Position numbers and translations under genes: made by a program
Origin: Halisarca cf. caerulea
Lineage: Eukaryota; Porifera; Demospongiae; Chondrillida; Halisarcidae
Assembly (NCBI GenBank): GCA_963170055.1
Contig: CAUJGJ010000361.1
Location: 2,501-66,500, forward strand
Direction of reading: 5' to 3'
Length of the DNA: 64,000 nt
Shown here: positions 6,341 to 22,100 of the stretch, one piece after another
How positions within the stretch are numbered: the stretch's first letter is position 1
How the letters are laid out: every line of letters begins with the position of its first letter
Notes under the pieces: generated by a model
What the model saw: the letters and a program-made list of their open reading frames with translations, nothing else
The model's database searches: none
What the model was told of the DNA's origin: nothing

Positions 6341-9300
6341 AGCATATCCAACACTACACAAATACGCCCACAGCACTTCAAAAACTTCATGTGTGTGCAC
6401 TGGGAATGTGCGTGGTGCTAGTGCCAAATATTGGTATTAGCACCAGCATATCCAACACTAAAAAAATACGCCCACAGCACTTCAGAAAGGTCATGTGTGT
6501 CCACTTGGAATGTGCGTGGTGCTAGTTCCAAATATTGGTATTAGCACCAGCATATCCAACACTACACAAATACGCCCACAGCACTTAAGAAAGGTCATGT
6601 GTGTCCACTGGGAATGTGCGTGGTGCTAGTGCCAAATATTGGTATTAGCACCAGCATATCATACACTACACAAATACGCCCACAGCACTTCAGAAACTTC
6701 ATGTGTGTGCACTGGGAATGTGCGTGGTGCTAGTACCAAATATTGGTATTAGCACCAGCATATCCAACATTACACTAATACGCCCACAGCACTTCAGAAA
6801 GGTCATGTGTTTCCACTGCGAATGTGCGTGGTGCTAGTGCCAAATATTGGTATTAGCACCAGCATATCCAACACTAAAAAATACGCCCACAGCACTTCAG
6901 AAAGGTCATGTGTGTCCACTTGGAATGTGCGTGGTGCTAGTGCCAAATATTGGTATTAGCACCAGCATATCCAACACTACACAAATACGCCCACAGCACT
7001 TCAGAAACTTCATGTGTGTGCACTGGGAATGTGCGTGGTGCTAGTACCAATTATTGGTATTAGCACCAGCATATCCAACATTACACTAATACGCCCACAG
7101 CACTTCAGAAAGGTCATGTGTGTCCACTGGGAATGTGCGTGGTGCTAGTGCCAAATATTGGTATTAGCACCAGCATATCCAACACTAAAAAAATACGCCC
7201 ACAGCACTTCAGAAAGGTCATGTGTTTCCACTGGGTATGTGCGTGGTGCTAGTGCCAAATATTGGTATTGGCACCAGCATATCCAACACTACACAAATAC
7301 GCCCACAGTAGTTAAGAAACTTCATGTGTGTCCACTGGGAATGTGCGTGGTGCTAGTGCCAAATATTGGTATTACCACCAGCATATCCAACACTACACAA
7401 ATACGCCCACAGCACTTCAGAAAGGTCATGTGTGTGCACTGGGAATGTGCGTGGTGCTAGTGCCAAATATTGTTATTTGCACCAGCATATCCAACACTAC
7501 ACAAATACGCCCACAGCACTTCAGAAACTTCATGTGTGTACACTGGGTATGTGCGTGGTGCTAGTTCCAAATATTGGTATTAGCACCAGCATATCCAACA
7601 CTACACAAATACGCCCACAGCACTTCAGAAAGGTCATGTGTGTCCACTGGGAATGTGCGTGGTGCTAGTGCCAAATATTGGTATTAGCACCAGCATATCC
7701 AACACTAAAAAAATACGCCCACAGCACTTCAGAAAGGTCATGTGTGTCCACTTGGAATGTGCGTGGTGCTAGTTCCAAATATTGGTATTGGCACCAGCAT
7801 ATCCAACACTACACAAATTCGCCCACAGCACTTCAGAAAGGTCATGTGTTTCCACTGGGAATGTGCGTGGTGCTAGTTCCAAATATTGGTATTAGCACCA
7901 GCATATCCAACACTACACAAATACGCCCACAGCACTTCAGAAAGGTCATGTGTGTCCACTGGGAATGTGCGTGGTGCTAGTGCCAAATATTGGTATTAGC
8001 ACCAGCATATCCAACACTAAAAAAATACGCCCACAGCACTTCAGAAAGGTCATGTGTTTCCACTGGGAATGTGCGTGGTGCTAGTGCCAAATATTGGTAT
8101 TAGCACCAGCATATCCAACACTACACAAATACGCCCACAGCACTTCAGAAAGGTCATGTGTGTCCACTGGGAATGTGCGTGGTGCTAGTGCCAAATATTG
8201 GTATTAGCACCAGCATATCCAACACTACACAAATACGCCCACAGCACTTCAGAAAGGTCATGTGTGTCCACTGGGAATGTGCGTGGTGCTAGTGCCAAAT
8301 ATTGGTATTGGCACCAGCATAACCAACATTACACTAATAAAGCCACAGAACTTCAGAAAGGTCATGTGTGTCCACTGGGTATGTGCGTGGTGCTAGTGCC
8401 AAATATTGGTATTAGCACCAGCATATCCAACACTACACAAATACGCCCACAGCACTTCAGAAAGGTCATGTGTGTCCACTGGGAATGTGCGTGGTACTAG
8501 TGCCAAATATTGGTATTGGCACCAAAATATCCAACACTACACAAATACGCCCACAGCACTTCAGAAAGGTCATGTGTGTCCACTGGGAATGTGCGTGGTA
8601 CTAGTGCCAAATATTGGTATTAGCACCAGCATATCCAACACTAAAAAAATACGCCCACAGCACTTCAGAAAGTTCATGTGTGTCCACTTGGAATGTGCGT
8701 GGTGCTAGTGCCAAATATTGGTATTAGCACCAGCATATCCAACACTACACAAATACGCCCACAGCACTTCAGAAACTTCATGTGTGTGCACTGGGAATGT
8801 GCGTGGTGCTAGTACCAAATATTGGTATTAGCACCAGCATATCCAACATTACACTAATACGCCCACAGCACTTCAGAAAGGTCATGTGTGTCCACTGGGA
8901 ATGTGCGTGGTGCTAGTTCCAAATATTGGTATTAGCACCAGCATATCCAACACTAAAAAAATACGCCCACAGCACTTCAGAAAGGTCATGTGTGTCCACT
9001 TGGAATGTGCGTGGTGCTAGTTCCAAATATTGGTATTGGCACCAGCATATCCAACACTACACAAATACGCCCACAGCACTTCAGAAAGGTCATGTGTTTC
9101 CACTGGGTATGTGCGTGGTGCTAGTTCCAAATATTGGTATTAGCACCAGCATATCCAACACTACACAAATACGCCCACAGCACTTCAGAAAGGTCATGTG
9201 TGTCCACTGGGAATGTGCGTGGTGCTAGTGCCAAATATTGGTATTAGCACCAGCATATCCAACACTAAAAAAATACGCCCACAGCACTTCAGAAAGGTCA

Positions 9301-12300
9301 TGTGTTTCCACTGCGAATGTGCGTGGTGCTAGTGCCAAAAATTGGTATTGGCACCAGCATATCCAACACTACACAAATACGCCCACAGTAGTTAAGAAAC
9401 TTCATGTGTGTCCACTGGGAATGTGCGTGGTGCTAGTGCCAAATATTGGTATTAGCACCAGTATATCCAACACTACACAAATACGCCCACAGCACTTCAG
9501 AAAGGTCATGTGTGTGCACTGGGAATGTGCGTGGTGCTAGTGCCAAATATTGTTATTTGCACCAGCATATCCAACACTACACAAATACGCTCACAGCACT
9601 TCAGAAACTTCATGTGTGTACACTGGGTATGTGCGTGGTGCTAGTTCCAAATATTGGTATTAGCACCAGCATATCCAACACTACACAAATACGACCACAG
9701 CACTTCAGAAAGGTCATGTGTGTCCACTGGGAATGTGCGTGGTGCTAGTGCCAAATATTGGTATTAGCACCAGCATATCCAACACTAAAAAAATACGCCC
9801 ACAGCACTTCAGAAAGTTCATGTGTGTCCACTTGGAATGTGCGTGGTGCTAGTGCCAAATATTGGTATTAGCACCAGCATATCCAACACTACACAAATAC
9901 GCTCACAGCACTTCAGAAACTTCATGTGTGTGCACTGGGAATGTGCGTGGTGCTAGTACCAAATATTGGTATTAGCACCAGCATATCCAACATTACACTA
10001 ATACGCCCACAGCACTTCAGAAAGGTCATGTGTGTCCACTGGGAATGTGCGTGGTGCTAGTTCCTAATATTGGTATTAGCACCAGCATATCCAACACTAA
10101 AAAAATACGCCCACAGCACTTCAGAAAGGTCATGTGTTTCCACTGGGTATGTGCGTGGTGCTAGTGCCAAATATTGGTATTGGCACCAGCATATCCAACA
10201 CTACACAAATACGCCCACAGTAGTTAAGAAACTTCATGTGTGTCAACTGGGAATGTGCGTGGTGCTAGTGCCAAATATTGGTATTAGCACCAGCATATCC
10301 AACACTACACAAATACGCCCACAGCACTTCAGAAAGGTCATGTGTGTGCACTGGGAATGTGCGTGGTGCTAGTGCCAAATATTGTTATTTGCACCAGCAT
10401 ATCCAACACTACACAAATACGCCCACAGCACTTCAGAAACTTCATGTGTGTACACTGGGTATGTGCGTGGTGCTAGTTCCAAATATTGGTATTAGCACCA
10501 ACATATCCAACACTACACAAATACGCCCACAGCACTTCAGAAAGGTCATGTGTGTCCACTGGGAATGTGCGTGGTGCTAGTGCCAAATATTGGTATTAGC
10601 ACCAGCATATCCAACACTACACAAATACGCCCACAGCACTTCAGAAAGGTCATATGTGTCCACTTGGAATGTGCGTGGTGCTAGTTCCAAATATTGGTAT
10701 TGGCACCAGCATATCCAACACTACACAAATACGCCCACAGCACTTCAGAAAGGTCATGTGTTTCCACTGGGTATGTGCGTGGTGCTAGTTCCAAATATTG
10801 GTATTAGCACCAGCATATCCAACACTACACAAATACGCCCACAGCACTTCAGAAAGGTCATGTGTGTCCACTGGGAATGTGCGTGGTGCTAGTGCCAAAT
10901 ATTGGTATTAGCACCAGCATATCCAACACTAAAAAAATACGCCCACAGCACTTCAGAAAGGTCATGTGTTTCCACTGGGAATGTGCGTGGTGCTAGTGCC
11001 AAATATTGGTATTAGCACCAGCATATCCAACACTACACAAATACGCCCACAGCACTTCAGAAAGGTCATGTGTTTCCACTGGGAATGTGCGTGGTGCTAG
11101 TGCCAAATATTGGTATTAGCACCAGCATATCCAACACTACACAAATACGCCCACAGCACTTCAGAAAGGTCATGTGTGTCCACTGGGAATGTGCGTGGTG
11201 CTAGTGCCAAATATTGGTATTGGCACCAGCATAACCAACATTACACTAATAAAGCCACAGAACTTCAGAAAGGTCATGTGTGTCCACTGGGTATGTGCGT
11301 GGTGCTAGTGCCAAATATTGGTATTAGCACCAGCATATCCAACACTACACAAATACGCCCACAGCACTTCAGAAAGGTCATGTGTGTCCACTGGGAATGT
11401 GCGTGGTACTAGTGCCAAATATTGGTATTGGCACCAGCATATCCAACACTACACAAATACGCCCACAGCACTTCAGAAAGGTCATGTGTGTCCACTGGGA
11501 ATGTGCGTGGTGCTAGTGCCAAATATTGGTATTAGCACCAGCATATCCAACACTAAAAAAATACGCCCACAGCACTTCAGAAAGTTCATGTGTGTCCACT
11601 GGGAATGTGCGTGGTGCTAGTGCCAAATATTGGTATTAGCACCAGCATATCCAACACTACACAAATACGCCCACAGCACTTCAGAAACTTCATGTGTGTG
11701 CACTGGGAATGTGCGTGGTGCTAGTACCAAATATTGGTATTAGCAACAGCATATCCAACACTACACAAATACGCCCACAGCACTTCAGAAACTTCATGTG
11801 TGTGCACTGGGAATGTGCGTGGTGCTAGTACCAAATATTGGTATTAGCACCAGCATATCCAACATTACACTAATACGCCCACAGCACTTCAGAAAGGTCA
11901 TGTGTGTCCACTGGGAATGTGCGTGGTGCTAGTTCCAAATATTGGTATTAGCACCAGCATATCCAACACTAAAAAAATACGCCCACAGCACTTCAGAAAG
12001 GTCATGTGTGTCCACTTGGAATGTGCGTGGTGCTAGTTCCAAATATTGGTATTGGCACCAGCATATCCAACACTACACAAATACGCCCACAGCACTTCAG
12101 AAAGGTCATGTGTTTCCACTGGGTATGTGCGTGGTGCTACTTCCAAATATTGGTATTAGCACCAGCATATCCAACACTACACAAATACGCCCACAGCACT
12201 TCAGAAAGGTCATGTGTGTCCACTGGGAATGTGCGTGGTGCTAGTGCCAAATATTGGTATTAGCACCAGCATATCCAACACTAAAAAAATACGCCCACAG

Positions 12301-14129
12301 CACTTCAGAAAGGTCATGTGTTTCCACTGGGAATGTGCGTGGTGCTAGTGCCAAATATTGGTATTAGCACCAGCATATCTAACACTACACAAATACGCCC
12401 ACAGCACTTCAGAAAGGTCATGTGTGTCCACTGGGAATGTGCGTGGTGCTAGTGCCAAATATTGGTATTGGCACCAGCATATCCAACACTACACAAATAC
12501 GCCCACAGCACTTCAGAAAGGTCATGTGTGTCCACTGGGAATGTGCGTGGTGCTAGTGCCAAATATTGGTATTGGCACCAGCATAACCAACATTACACTA
12601 ATAAAGCCACAGAACTTCAGAAAGGTCATGTGTGTCCACTGGGTATGTGCGTGGTGCTAGTGCCAAATATTGGTATTAGCACCAGCATATCCAACACTAC
12701 ACAAATACGCCCACAGCACTTCAGAAAGGTCATGTGTGTCCACTGGGAATGTGCGTGGTACTAGTGCCAAATATTGGTATTGGCACCAGCATATCCAACA
12801 CTACACAAATACGCCCACAGCACTTCAGAAAGGTCATGTGTGTCCACTGGGAATGTGCGTGGTGCTAGTGCCAAATATTGGTATTAGCACCAGCATATCC
12901 AACACTAAAAAAATACGCCCACAGCACTTCAGAAAGTTCATGTGTGTCCACTGGGAATGTGCGTGGTGCTAGTGCCAAATATTGGTATTAGCACCAGCAT
13001 ATCCAACACTACACAAATACGCCCACAGCACTTCAGAAACTTCATGTGTGTGCACTGGGAATGTGCGTGGTGCTAGTACCAAATATTGGTATTAGCACCA
13101 GCATATCCAACACTACACAAATACGCCCACAGCACTTCAGAAACTTCATGTGTGTGCACTGGGAATGTGCGTGGTGCTAGTACCAAATATTGGTATTAGC
13201 ACCAGCATATCCAACATTACACTAATACGCCCACAGCACTTCAGAAAGGTCATGTGTGTCCACTGGGAATGTGCGTGGTGCTAGTTCCAAATATTGGTAT
13301 TAGCACCAGCATATCCAACACTAAAAAAATACGCCCACAGCACTTCAGAAAGGTCATGTGTGTCCACTGGGAATGTGCGTGGTGCTAGTGCCAAATATTG
13401 GTATTAGCACCAGCATATCCCACACTAAAAAAATACGCCCACAGCACTTCAGAAAGGTCATGTGTTTCCACTGGGAATGTGCGTGGTGCTAGTGCCAAAT
13501 ATTGGTATTAGCACCAGCATATCCAACACTACACAAATACGCCCACAGCACTTCAGAAAGGTCATGTGTGTCCACTGGGAATGTGCGTGGTGCTAGTGCC
13601 AAATATTGGTATTAGCACCAGCATATCCAACACTACACAAATACGCCCACAGCACTTCAGAAAGGTCATGTGTGTCCACTGGGAATGTGCGTGGTGCTAG
13701 TGCCAAATATTGGTATTGGCACCAGCATAACCAACATTACACTAATAAAGCCACAGAACTTCAGAAAGGTCATGTGTGTCCACTGGGTATGTGCGTGGTG
13801 CTAGTTATAAATATTGGTATTAGCACCAGCATATCCAACACTACACAAATACGCCCACAGCACTTCAGAAAGGTCATGTGTGTCCACTGGGAATGTGCGT
13901 GGTACTAGTGCCAAATATTGGTATTGGCACCAGCATATCCAACACTACACAAATACGCCCACAGCACTTCAGAAAGGTCATGTGTGTCCACTGGGAATGT
14001 GCGTGGTGCTAGTGCCAAATATTGGTATTAGCACCAGCATATCCAACACTAAAAAAATACGCCCACAGCACTTCAGAAAGTTCATGTGTGTCCACTGGGA
14101 ATGTGCGTGGTGCTAGTGCCAAATATTGG

Positions 14130-17100
14130 TATTAGCACCAGCATATCCAACACTACACAAATACGCCCACAGCACTTCAGAAACTTCATGTGTGTGCACT
14201 GGGAATGTGCGTGGTGCTAGTACCAAATATTGGTATTAGCACCAGCATATCCAACACTACACAAATACGCCCACAGCACTTCAGAAACTTCATGTGTGTG
14301 CACTGGGAATGTGCGTGGTGCTAGTACCAAATATTGGTATTAGCACCAGCATATCCAACATTACACTAATACGCCCACAGCACTTCAGAAAGGTCATGTG
14401 TGTCCACTGGGAATGTGCGTGGTGCTAGTTCCAAATATTGGTATTAGCACCAGCATATCCAACACTAAAAAAATACGCCCACAGCACTTCAGAAAGGTCA
14501 TGTGTGTCCACTTGGAATGTGCGTGGTGCTAGTTCCAAATATTGGTATTGGCACCAGCATATCCAACACTACACAAATACGCCCACAGCACTTCAGAAAG
14601 GTCATGTGTTTCCACTGGGTATGTGCGTGGTGCTACTTCCAAATATTGGTATTAGCACCAGCATATCCAACACTACACAAATACGCCCACAGCACTTCAG
14701 AAAGGTCATGTGTGTCCACTGGGAATGTGCGTGGTGCTAGTGCCAAATATTGGTATTAGCACCAGCATATCCAACACTAAAAAAATACGCCCACAGCACT
14801 TCAGAAAGGTCATGTGTTTCCACTGGGAATGTGCGTGGTGCTAGTGCCAAATATTGGTATTAGCACCAACATATCCAACACTACACAAATACGCCCACAG
14901 CACTTCAGAAAGGTCATGTGTGTCCACTGGGAATGTGCGTGGTGCTAGTGCCAAATATTGGTATTAGCACCAGCATATCCAACACTACACAAATACGCCC
15001 ACAGCACTTCAGAAAGGTCATGTGTGTCCACTGGGAATGTGCGTGGTGCTAGTGCCAAATATTGGTATTGGCACCAACATAACCAACATTACACTAATAA
15101 AGCCACAGAACTTCAGAAAGGTCATGTGTGTCCACTGGGTATGTGCGTGGTGCTAGTGCCAAATATTGGTATTAGCACCAGCATATCCAACACTACACAA
15201 ATACGCCCACAGCACTTCAGAAAGGTCATGTGTGTCCACTGGGAATGTGCGTGGTACTAGTGCCAAATATTGGTATTGGCACCAGCATATCCAACACTAC
15301 ACAAATACGCCCACAGCACTTCAGAAAGGTCATGTGTGTCCACTGGGAATGTGCGTGGTGCTAGTGCCAAATATTGGTATTAGCACCAGCATATCCCACA
15401 CTACACAAATACGCCCACAGCACTTCAGAAAGTTCATGTGTGTCCACTTGGAATGTGCGTGGTGCTAGTGCCAAATATTGGTATTAGCACCAGCATATCC
15501 AACACTACACAAATACGCCCACAGCACTTCAGAAACTTCATGTGTGTGCACTGGGAATGTGCGTGGTGCTAGTACCAAATATTGGTATTAGCACCAGCAT
15601 ATCCAAAATTACACTAATACGCCCACAGCACTTCAGAAAGGTCATGTGTGTCCACTGGGAATGTGCGTGGTGCTAGTTCCAAATATTGGTATTAGCACCA
15701 GCATATCCAACACTAAAAAAATACGCCCACAGCACTTCAGAAAGGTCATGTGTTTCCACTGCGAATGTATGTGGTGCTAGTGCCAAATATTGGTATTGGC
15801 ACCAGCATATCCAACACTACACAAATACGCCCACAGTAGTTAAGAAACTTCATGTGTGTCCACTGGGAATGTGCGTGGTGCTAGTGCCAAATATTGGTAT
15901 TTTGCACCAGCATATCCAACACTACACAAATACGCCCACAGCACTTCAGAAAGGTCATGTGTGTGCACTGGGAATGTGCGTGGTGCTAGTGCCAAATATT
16001 GGTATTGGCACCAGCATATCCAACACTAAAAAAATGCGCCCACAGCACTTCAGAAAGGTCATGTGTTTCCACTGGGAATGTGCGTGGTGCTAGTGCCAAA
16101 TATTGGTATTAGCACCAGCATATCCAACACTACACAAATACGCCCACAGCACTTCAGAAAGGTCATGTGTGTCCACTGGGAATGTGCGTGGTGCTAGTGC
16201 CAAATATTGGTATTAGCACCAGCATATCCAACACTACACAAATACGCCCACAGCACTTCAGAAAGGTCATGTGTGTCCACTGGGAATGTGCGTGGTGCTA
16301 GTGCCAAATATTGGTATTGGCACCAGCATAACCAACATTAAACTAATAAAGCCACAGAACTTCAGAAAGGTCATGTGTGTCCACTGGGTATGTGCGTGGT
16401 GCTAGTGCCAAATATTGGTATTAGCACCAGCATATCCAACACTACACAAATACGCCCACAGCACTTCAGAAAGGTCATGTGTGTGCACTGGGAATGTGCG
16501 TGGTACTAATGCCAAATATTGGTATTGGCACCAGCATATCCAACACTACACAAATACGCCCACAGCACTTCAGAAAGGTCATGTGTGTCCACTGGGAATG
16601 TGCGTGGTGTTAGTGCCAAATATTGGTATTAGCACCAGTATATCCAACACTAAAAAAATACGCCCACAGCACTTCAGAAAGGTCATGTGTTTCCACTGGG
16701 AATGTGCGTGGTGCTAGTGCCAAATATTGGTATTAGCACCAGCATATCCAACACTACGCAAATACGCCCACAGCACTTCAGAAAGGTCATGTGTGTCCAC
16801 TGGGAATGTGCGTGGTGCTAGTGCCAAATATTGATATTAGCACCAGCATATCCAACACTACACAAATACGCCCACAGCACTTCAGAAAGGTCATGTGTGT
16901 CCACTGGGAATGTGCGTGGTGCTAGTGCCAAATATTGGTATTAGCACCAGCACATCCAACACTAAAAAAATACGCCCACAGCACTTCAGAAAGGTCATGT
17001 GTTTCCACTGGGAATGTGCGTGGTGCTAGTGCCAAATATTGGTATTAGCACCAGCATATCCAACACTACACAAATACGCCCACAGCACTTCAGAAAGGTC

Positions 17101-19122
17101 ATGTGTGTCCACTTGGAATGTGCGTGGTGCTAGTGCCAAATATTGGTATTGGCACCAGCATATCCAACACTACACAAATACGCCCACAGCACTTCAGAGA
17201 GGTCATGTGTTTCCACTGGGAATGTGCGTGGTGCTAGTGCCAAATATTGGTATTAGCACCAGCATATCCAACACTACACAAATTCGCCCACAGCACTTCA
17301 GAAAGGTCATGTGTGTCCACTGGGAATGTGCGTGGTGCTAGTGCCAAATATTGGTATTAGAACAAGCATATCCAACACTACACAAATACGCCCACAGCAC
17401 TTCAGAAAGGTCATGTGTGTCCAAAGGGAATGTGCGTGGTGCTAGTGCCAAATATTGGTATTACCACCAGCATATCCAACACTACACAAATACGCCCACA
17501 GCAACTCAGAAAGGTCATGTGTGTCCACTGGGAATGTGCGTGGTGCAAGTGCCAAATATTGGTATTAGCACCAGCATGTCCAACACTACACAAATACGCC
17601 CACAGCACTTCAGAAAGGTCATGTGTGTCCACTTGGATTGTGCGTGGTTCTAGTGCCAAATATTGGTATTAGCACCAGCATATCCAACACTACACAAATA
17701 CGCCCACAGCACTTCAGAAAGGTCATGTGTGTCCACTGGGAATGTGCGTGGTGCTAGTGCCAAATATTGGTATTGGCACCAGCATATCCAACACTACACA
17801 AATACGCCCACAGCACTTCAGAAACTTCATGTGTGTGCACTGGGTATGTGCGTGGTGCTAGTACCAAATATTGGTATTAGCACCAGCATATCCAACACTA
17901 CACAAATACGCCCACAGCACTTCAGAAAGGTCATGTGTGTCCACTTGGAATGTGCGTGGTGCTAGTGCCAAATATTGGTATTAGCACCAGCATATCCAAC
18001 ACTACACAAATACGCCCACAGCACTTCAGAAAGGTCATTTTTTTCCACTGGGAGTTTGCGTGGTGCTAGTGCCAAATATTGGTATTAGCACCAGCATATC
18101 CAACACTAAAAAAATACGCCCACAGCACTTCAGAAAGGTCATGTGTGTCCACTGGGAATGTGCGTGGTGCTAGTGCCAAATATTGGTATTAGCACCAGCA
18201 TATCCAACACTACACAAATACGCCCACAGCACTTCAGAAAGGTCATGTGTGTCCACTGGGAATGTGCGTGGTGCTAGTGCCAAATATTGGTATTAGCACC
18301 AGCATATCCAACACTACACAAATACGCCCACAGCACTTCAAAAACTTCATGTGTGTGCACTGGGAATGTGCGTGGTGCTAGTGCCAAATATTGGTATTAG
18401 CACCAGCATATCCAACACTAAAAAAATACGCCCACAGCACTTCAGAAAGGTCATGTGTGTCCACTTGGAATGTGCGTGGTGCTAGTGCCAAATATTGGTA
18501 TTAGCACCAGCATATCCAACACTACACAAATACGCCCACAGCACTTAAGAAAGGTCATGTGTGTCCACTGGGAATGTGCGTGGTGCTAGTGCCAAATATT
18601 GGTATTAGCACTAGCATATCCAACACTACACAAATACGCCCACAGCACTTCAGAAACTTCATGTGTGTGCACTGGGAATGTGCGTGGTGCTAGTACCAAA
18701 TATTGGTATTAGCACCAGCATATCCAACATTACACTAATACGCCCACAGCACTTCAGAAAGGTCATGTGTGTCCACTGGGAATGTGCGTGGTGCTAGTGC
18801 CAAATATTGGTATTAGCACCAGCATATCCAACACTAAAAAAATACGCCCACAGCACTTCAGAAAGGTCATGTGTTTCCACTGGGAATGTGCGTGGTGCTA
18901 GTGCCAAATATTGGTATTGGCACCAGCATATCCAACACTACACAAATACGCCCACAGTAGTTAAGAAACTTCATGTGTGTCCACTGGGAATGTGCGTGGT
19001 GCTAGTGCCAAATATTGGTATTAGCACCAGCATATCCAACACTACACAAATACGCCCACAGCACTTCAGAAAGGTCATGTGTGTGCACTGGGAATGTGCG
19101 TGGTGCTAGTGCCAAATATTGT
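14130..19122. repeat. 4,993-bp satellite block, copy 1
   Basis: This block is repeated directly after itself with an offset of 4,993 bp, or 48 monomers plus 1 bp. Rare private variants match at that offset, such as TATTTTGCACCAG near 15900 and 20892 and TCCAAAATTACAC near 15603 and 20596. Similarity continues about 60 bp past the nominal end. Confidence 0.88.
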
Positions 19123-22100
19123 TATTTGCCCCAGCATATCCAACACTACACAAATACGCCCACAGCACTTCAGAAACTTCATGTGTGTGCACTGGGAATG
19201 TGCGTGGTGCTAGTACCAAATATTGGTATTAGCACCAGCATATCCAACACTACACAAATACGCCCACAGCACTTCAGAAACTTCATGTGTGTGCACTGGG
19301 AATGTGCGTGGTGCTAGTACCAAATATTGGTATTAGCACCAGCATATCCAACATTACACTAATACGCCCACAGCACTTCAGAAAGGTCATGTGTGTCCAC
19401 TGGGAATGTGCGTGGTGCTAGTTCCAAATATTGGTATTAGCACCAGCATATCCAACACTAAAAAAATACGCCCACAGCACTTCAGAAAGGTCATGTGTGT
19501 CCACTTGGAATGTGCGTGGTGCTAGTTCCAAATATTGGTATTGGCACCAGCATATCCAACACTACACAAATACGCCCACAGCACTTCAGAAAGGTCATGT
19601 GTTTCCACTGGGTATGTGCGTGGTGCTACTTCCAAATATTGGTATTAGCACCAGCATATCCAACACTACACAAATACGCCCACAGCACTTCAGAAAGGTC
19701 ATGTGTGTCCACTGGGAATGTGCGTGGTGCTAGTGCCAAATATTGGTATTAGCACCAGCATATCCAACACTAAAAAAATACGCCCACAGCACTTCAGAAA
19801 GGTCATGTGTTTCCACTGGGAATGTGCGTGGTGCTAGTGCCAAATATTGGTATTAGCACCAACATATCCAACACTACACAAATACGCCCACAGCACTTCA
19901 GAAAGGTCATGTGTGTCCACTGGGAATGTGCGTGGTGCTAGTGCCAAATATTGGTATTAGCACCAGCATATCCAACACTACACAAATACGCCCACAGCAC
20001 TTCAGAAAGGTCATGTGTGTCCACTGGGAATGTGCGTGGTGCTAGTGCCAAATATTGGTATTGGCACCAACATAACCAACATTACACTAATAAAGCCACA
20101 GAACTTCAGAAAGGTCATGTGTGTCCACTGGGTATGTGCGTGGTGCTAGTGCCAAATATTGGTATTAGCACCAGCATATCCAACACTACACAAATACGCC
20201 CACAGCACTTCAGAAAGGTCATGTGTGTCCACTGGGAATGTGCGTGGTACTAGTGCCAAATATTGGTATTGGCACCAGCATATCCAACACTACACAAATA
20301 CGCCCACAGCACTTCAGAAAGGTCATGTGTGTCCACTGGGAATGTGCGTGGTGCTAGTGCCAAATATTGGTATTAGCACCAGCATATCCCACACTACACA
20401 AATACGCCCACAGCACTTCAGAAAGTTCATGTGTGTCCACTTGGAATGTGCGTGGTGCTAGTGCCAAATATTGGTATTAGCACCAGCATATCCAACACTA
20501 CACAAATACGCCCACAGCACTTCAGAAACTTCATGTGTGTGCACTGGGAATGTGCGTGGTGCTAGTACCAAATATTGGTATTAGCACCAGCATATCCAAA
20601 ATTACACTAATACGCCCACAGCACTTCAGAAAGGTCATGTGTGTCCACTGGGAATGTGCGTGGTGCTAGTTCCAAATATTGGTATTAGCACCAGCATATC
20701 CAACACTAAAAAAATACGCCCACAGCACTTCAGAAAGGTCATGTGTTTCCACTGCGAATGTATGTGGTGCTAGTGCCAAATATTGGTATTGGCACCAGCA
20801 TATCCAACACTACACAAATACGCCCACAGTAGTTAAGAAACTTCATGTGTGTCCACTGGGAATGTGCGTGGTGCTAGTGCCAAATATTGGTATTTTGCAC
20901 CAGCATATCCAACACTACACAAATACGCCCACAGCACTTCAGAAAGGTCATGTGTGTGCACTGGGAATGTGCGTGGTGCTAGTGCCAAATATTGGTATTG
21001 GCACCAGCATATCCAACACTAAAAAAATGCGCCCACAGCACTTCAGAAAGGTCATGTGTTTCCACTGGGAATGTGCGTGGTGCTAGTGCCAAATATTGGT
21101 ATTAGCACCAGCATATCCAACACTACACAAATACGCCCACAGCACTTCAGAAAGGTCATGTGTGTCCACTGGGAATGTGCGTGGTGCTAGTGCCAAATAT
21201 TGGTATTAGCACCAGCATATCCAACACTACACAAATACGCCCACAGCACTTCAGAAAGGTCATGTGTGTCCACTGGGAATGTGCGTGGTGCTAGTGCCAA
21301 ATATTGGTATTGGCACCAGCATAACCAACATTAAACTAATAAAGCCACAGAACTTCAGAAAGGTCATGTGTGTCCACTGGGTATGTGCGTGGTGCTAGTG
21401 CCAAATATTGGTATTAGCACCAGCATATCCAACACTACACAAATACGCCCACAGCACTTCAGAAAGGTCATGTGTGTGCACTGGGAATGTGCGTGGTACT
21501 AATGCCAAATATTGGTATTGGCACCAGCATATCCAACACTACACAAATACGCCCACAGCACTTCAGAAAGGTCATGTGTGTCCACTGGGAATGTGCGTGG
21601 TGTTAGTGCCAAATATTGGTATTAGCACCAGTATATCCAACACTAAAAAAATACGCCCACAGCACTTCAGAAAGGTCATGTGTTTCCACTGGGAATGTGC
21701 GTGGTGCTAGTGCCAAATATTGGTATTAGCACCAGCATATCCAACACTACGCAAATACGCCCACAGCACTTCAGAAAGGTCATGTGTGTCCACTGGGAAT
21801 GTGCGTGGTGCTAGTGCCAAATATTGATATTAGCACCAGCATATCCAACACTACACAAATACGCCCACAGCACTTCAGAAAGGTCATGTGTGTCCACTGG
21901 GAATGTGCGTGGTGCTAGTGCCAAATATTGGTATTAGCACCAGCACATCCAACACTAAAAAAATACGCCCACAGCACTTCAGAAAGGTCATGTGTTTCCA
22001 CTGGGAATGTGCGTGGTGCTAGTGCCAAATATTGGTATTAGCACCAGCATATCCAACACTACACAAATACGCCCACAGCACTTCAGAAAGGTCATGTGTG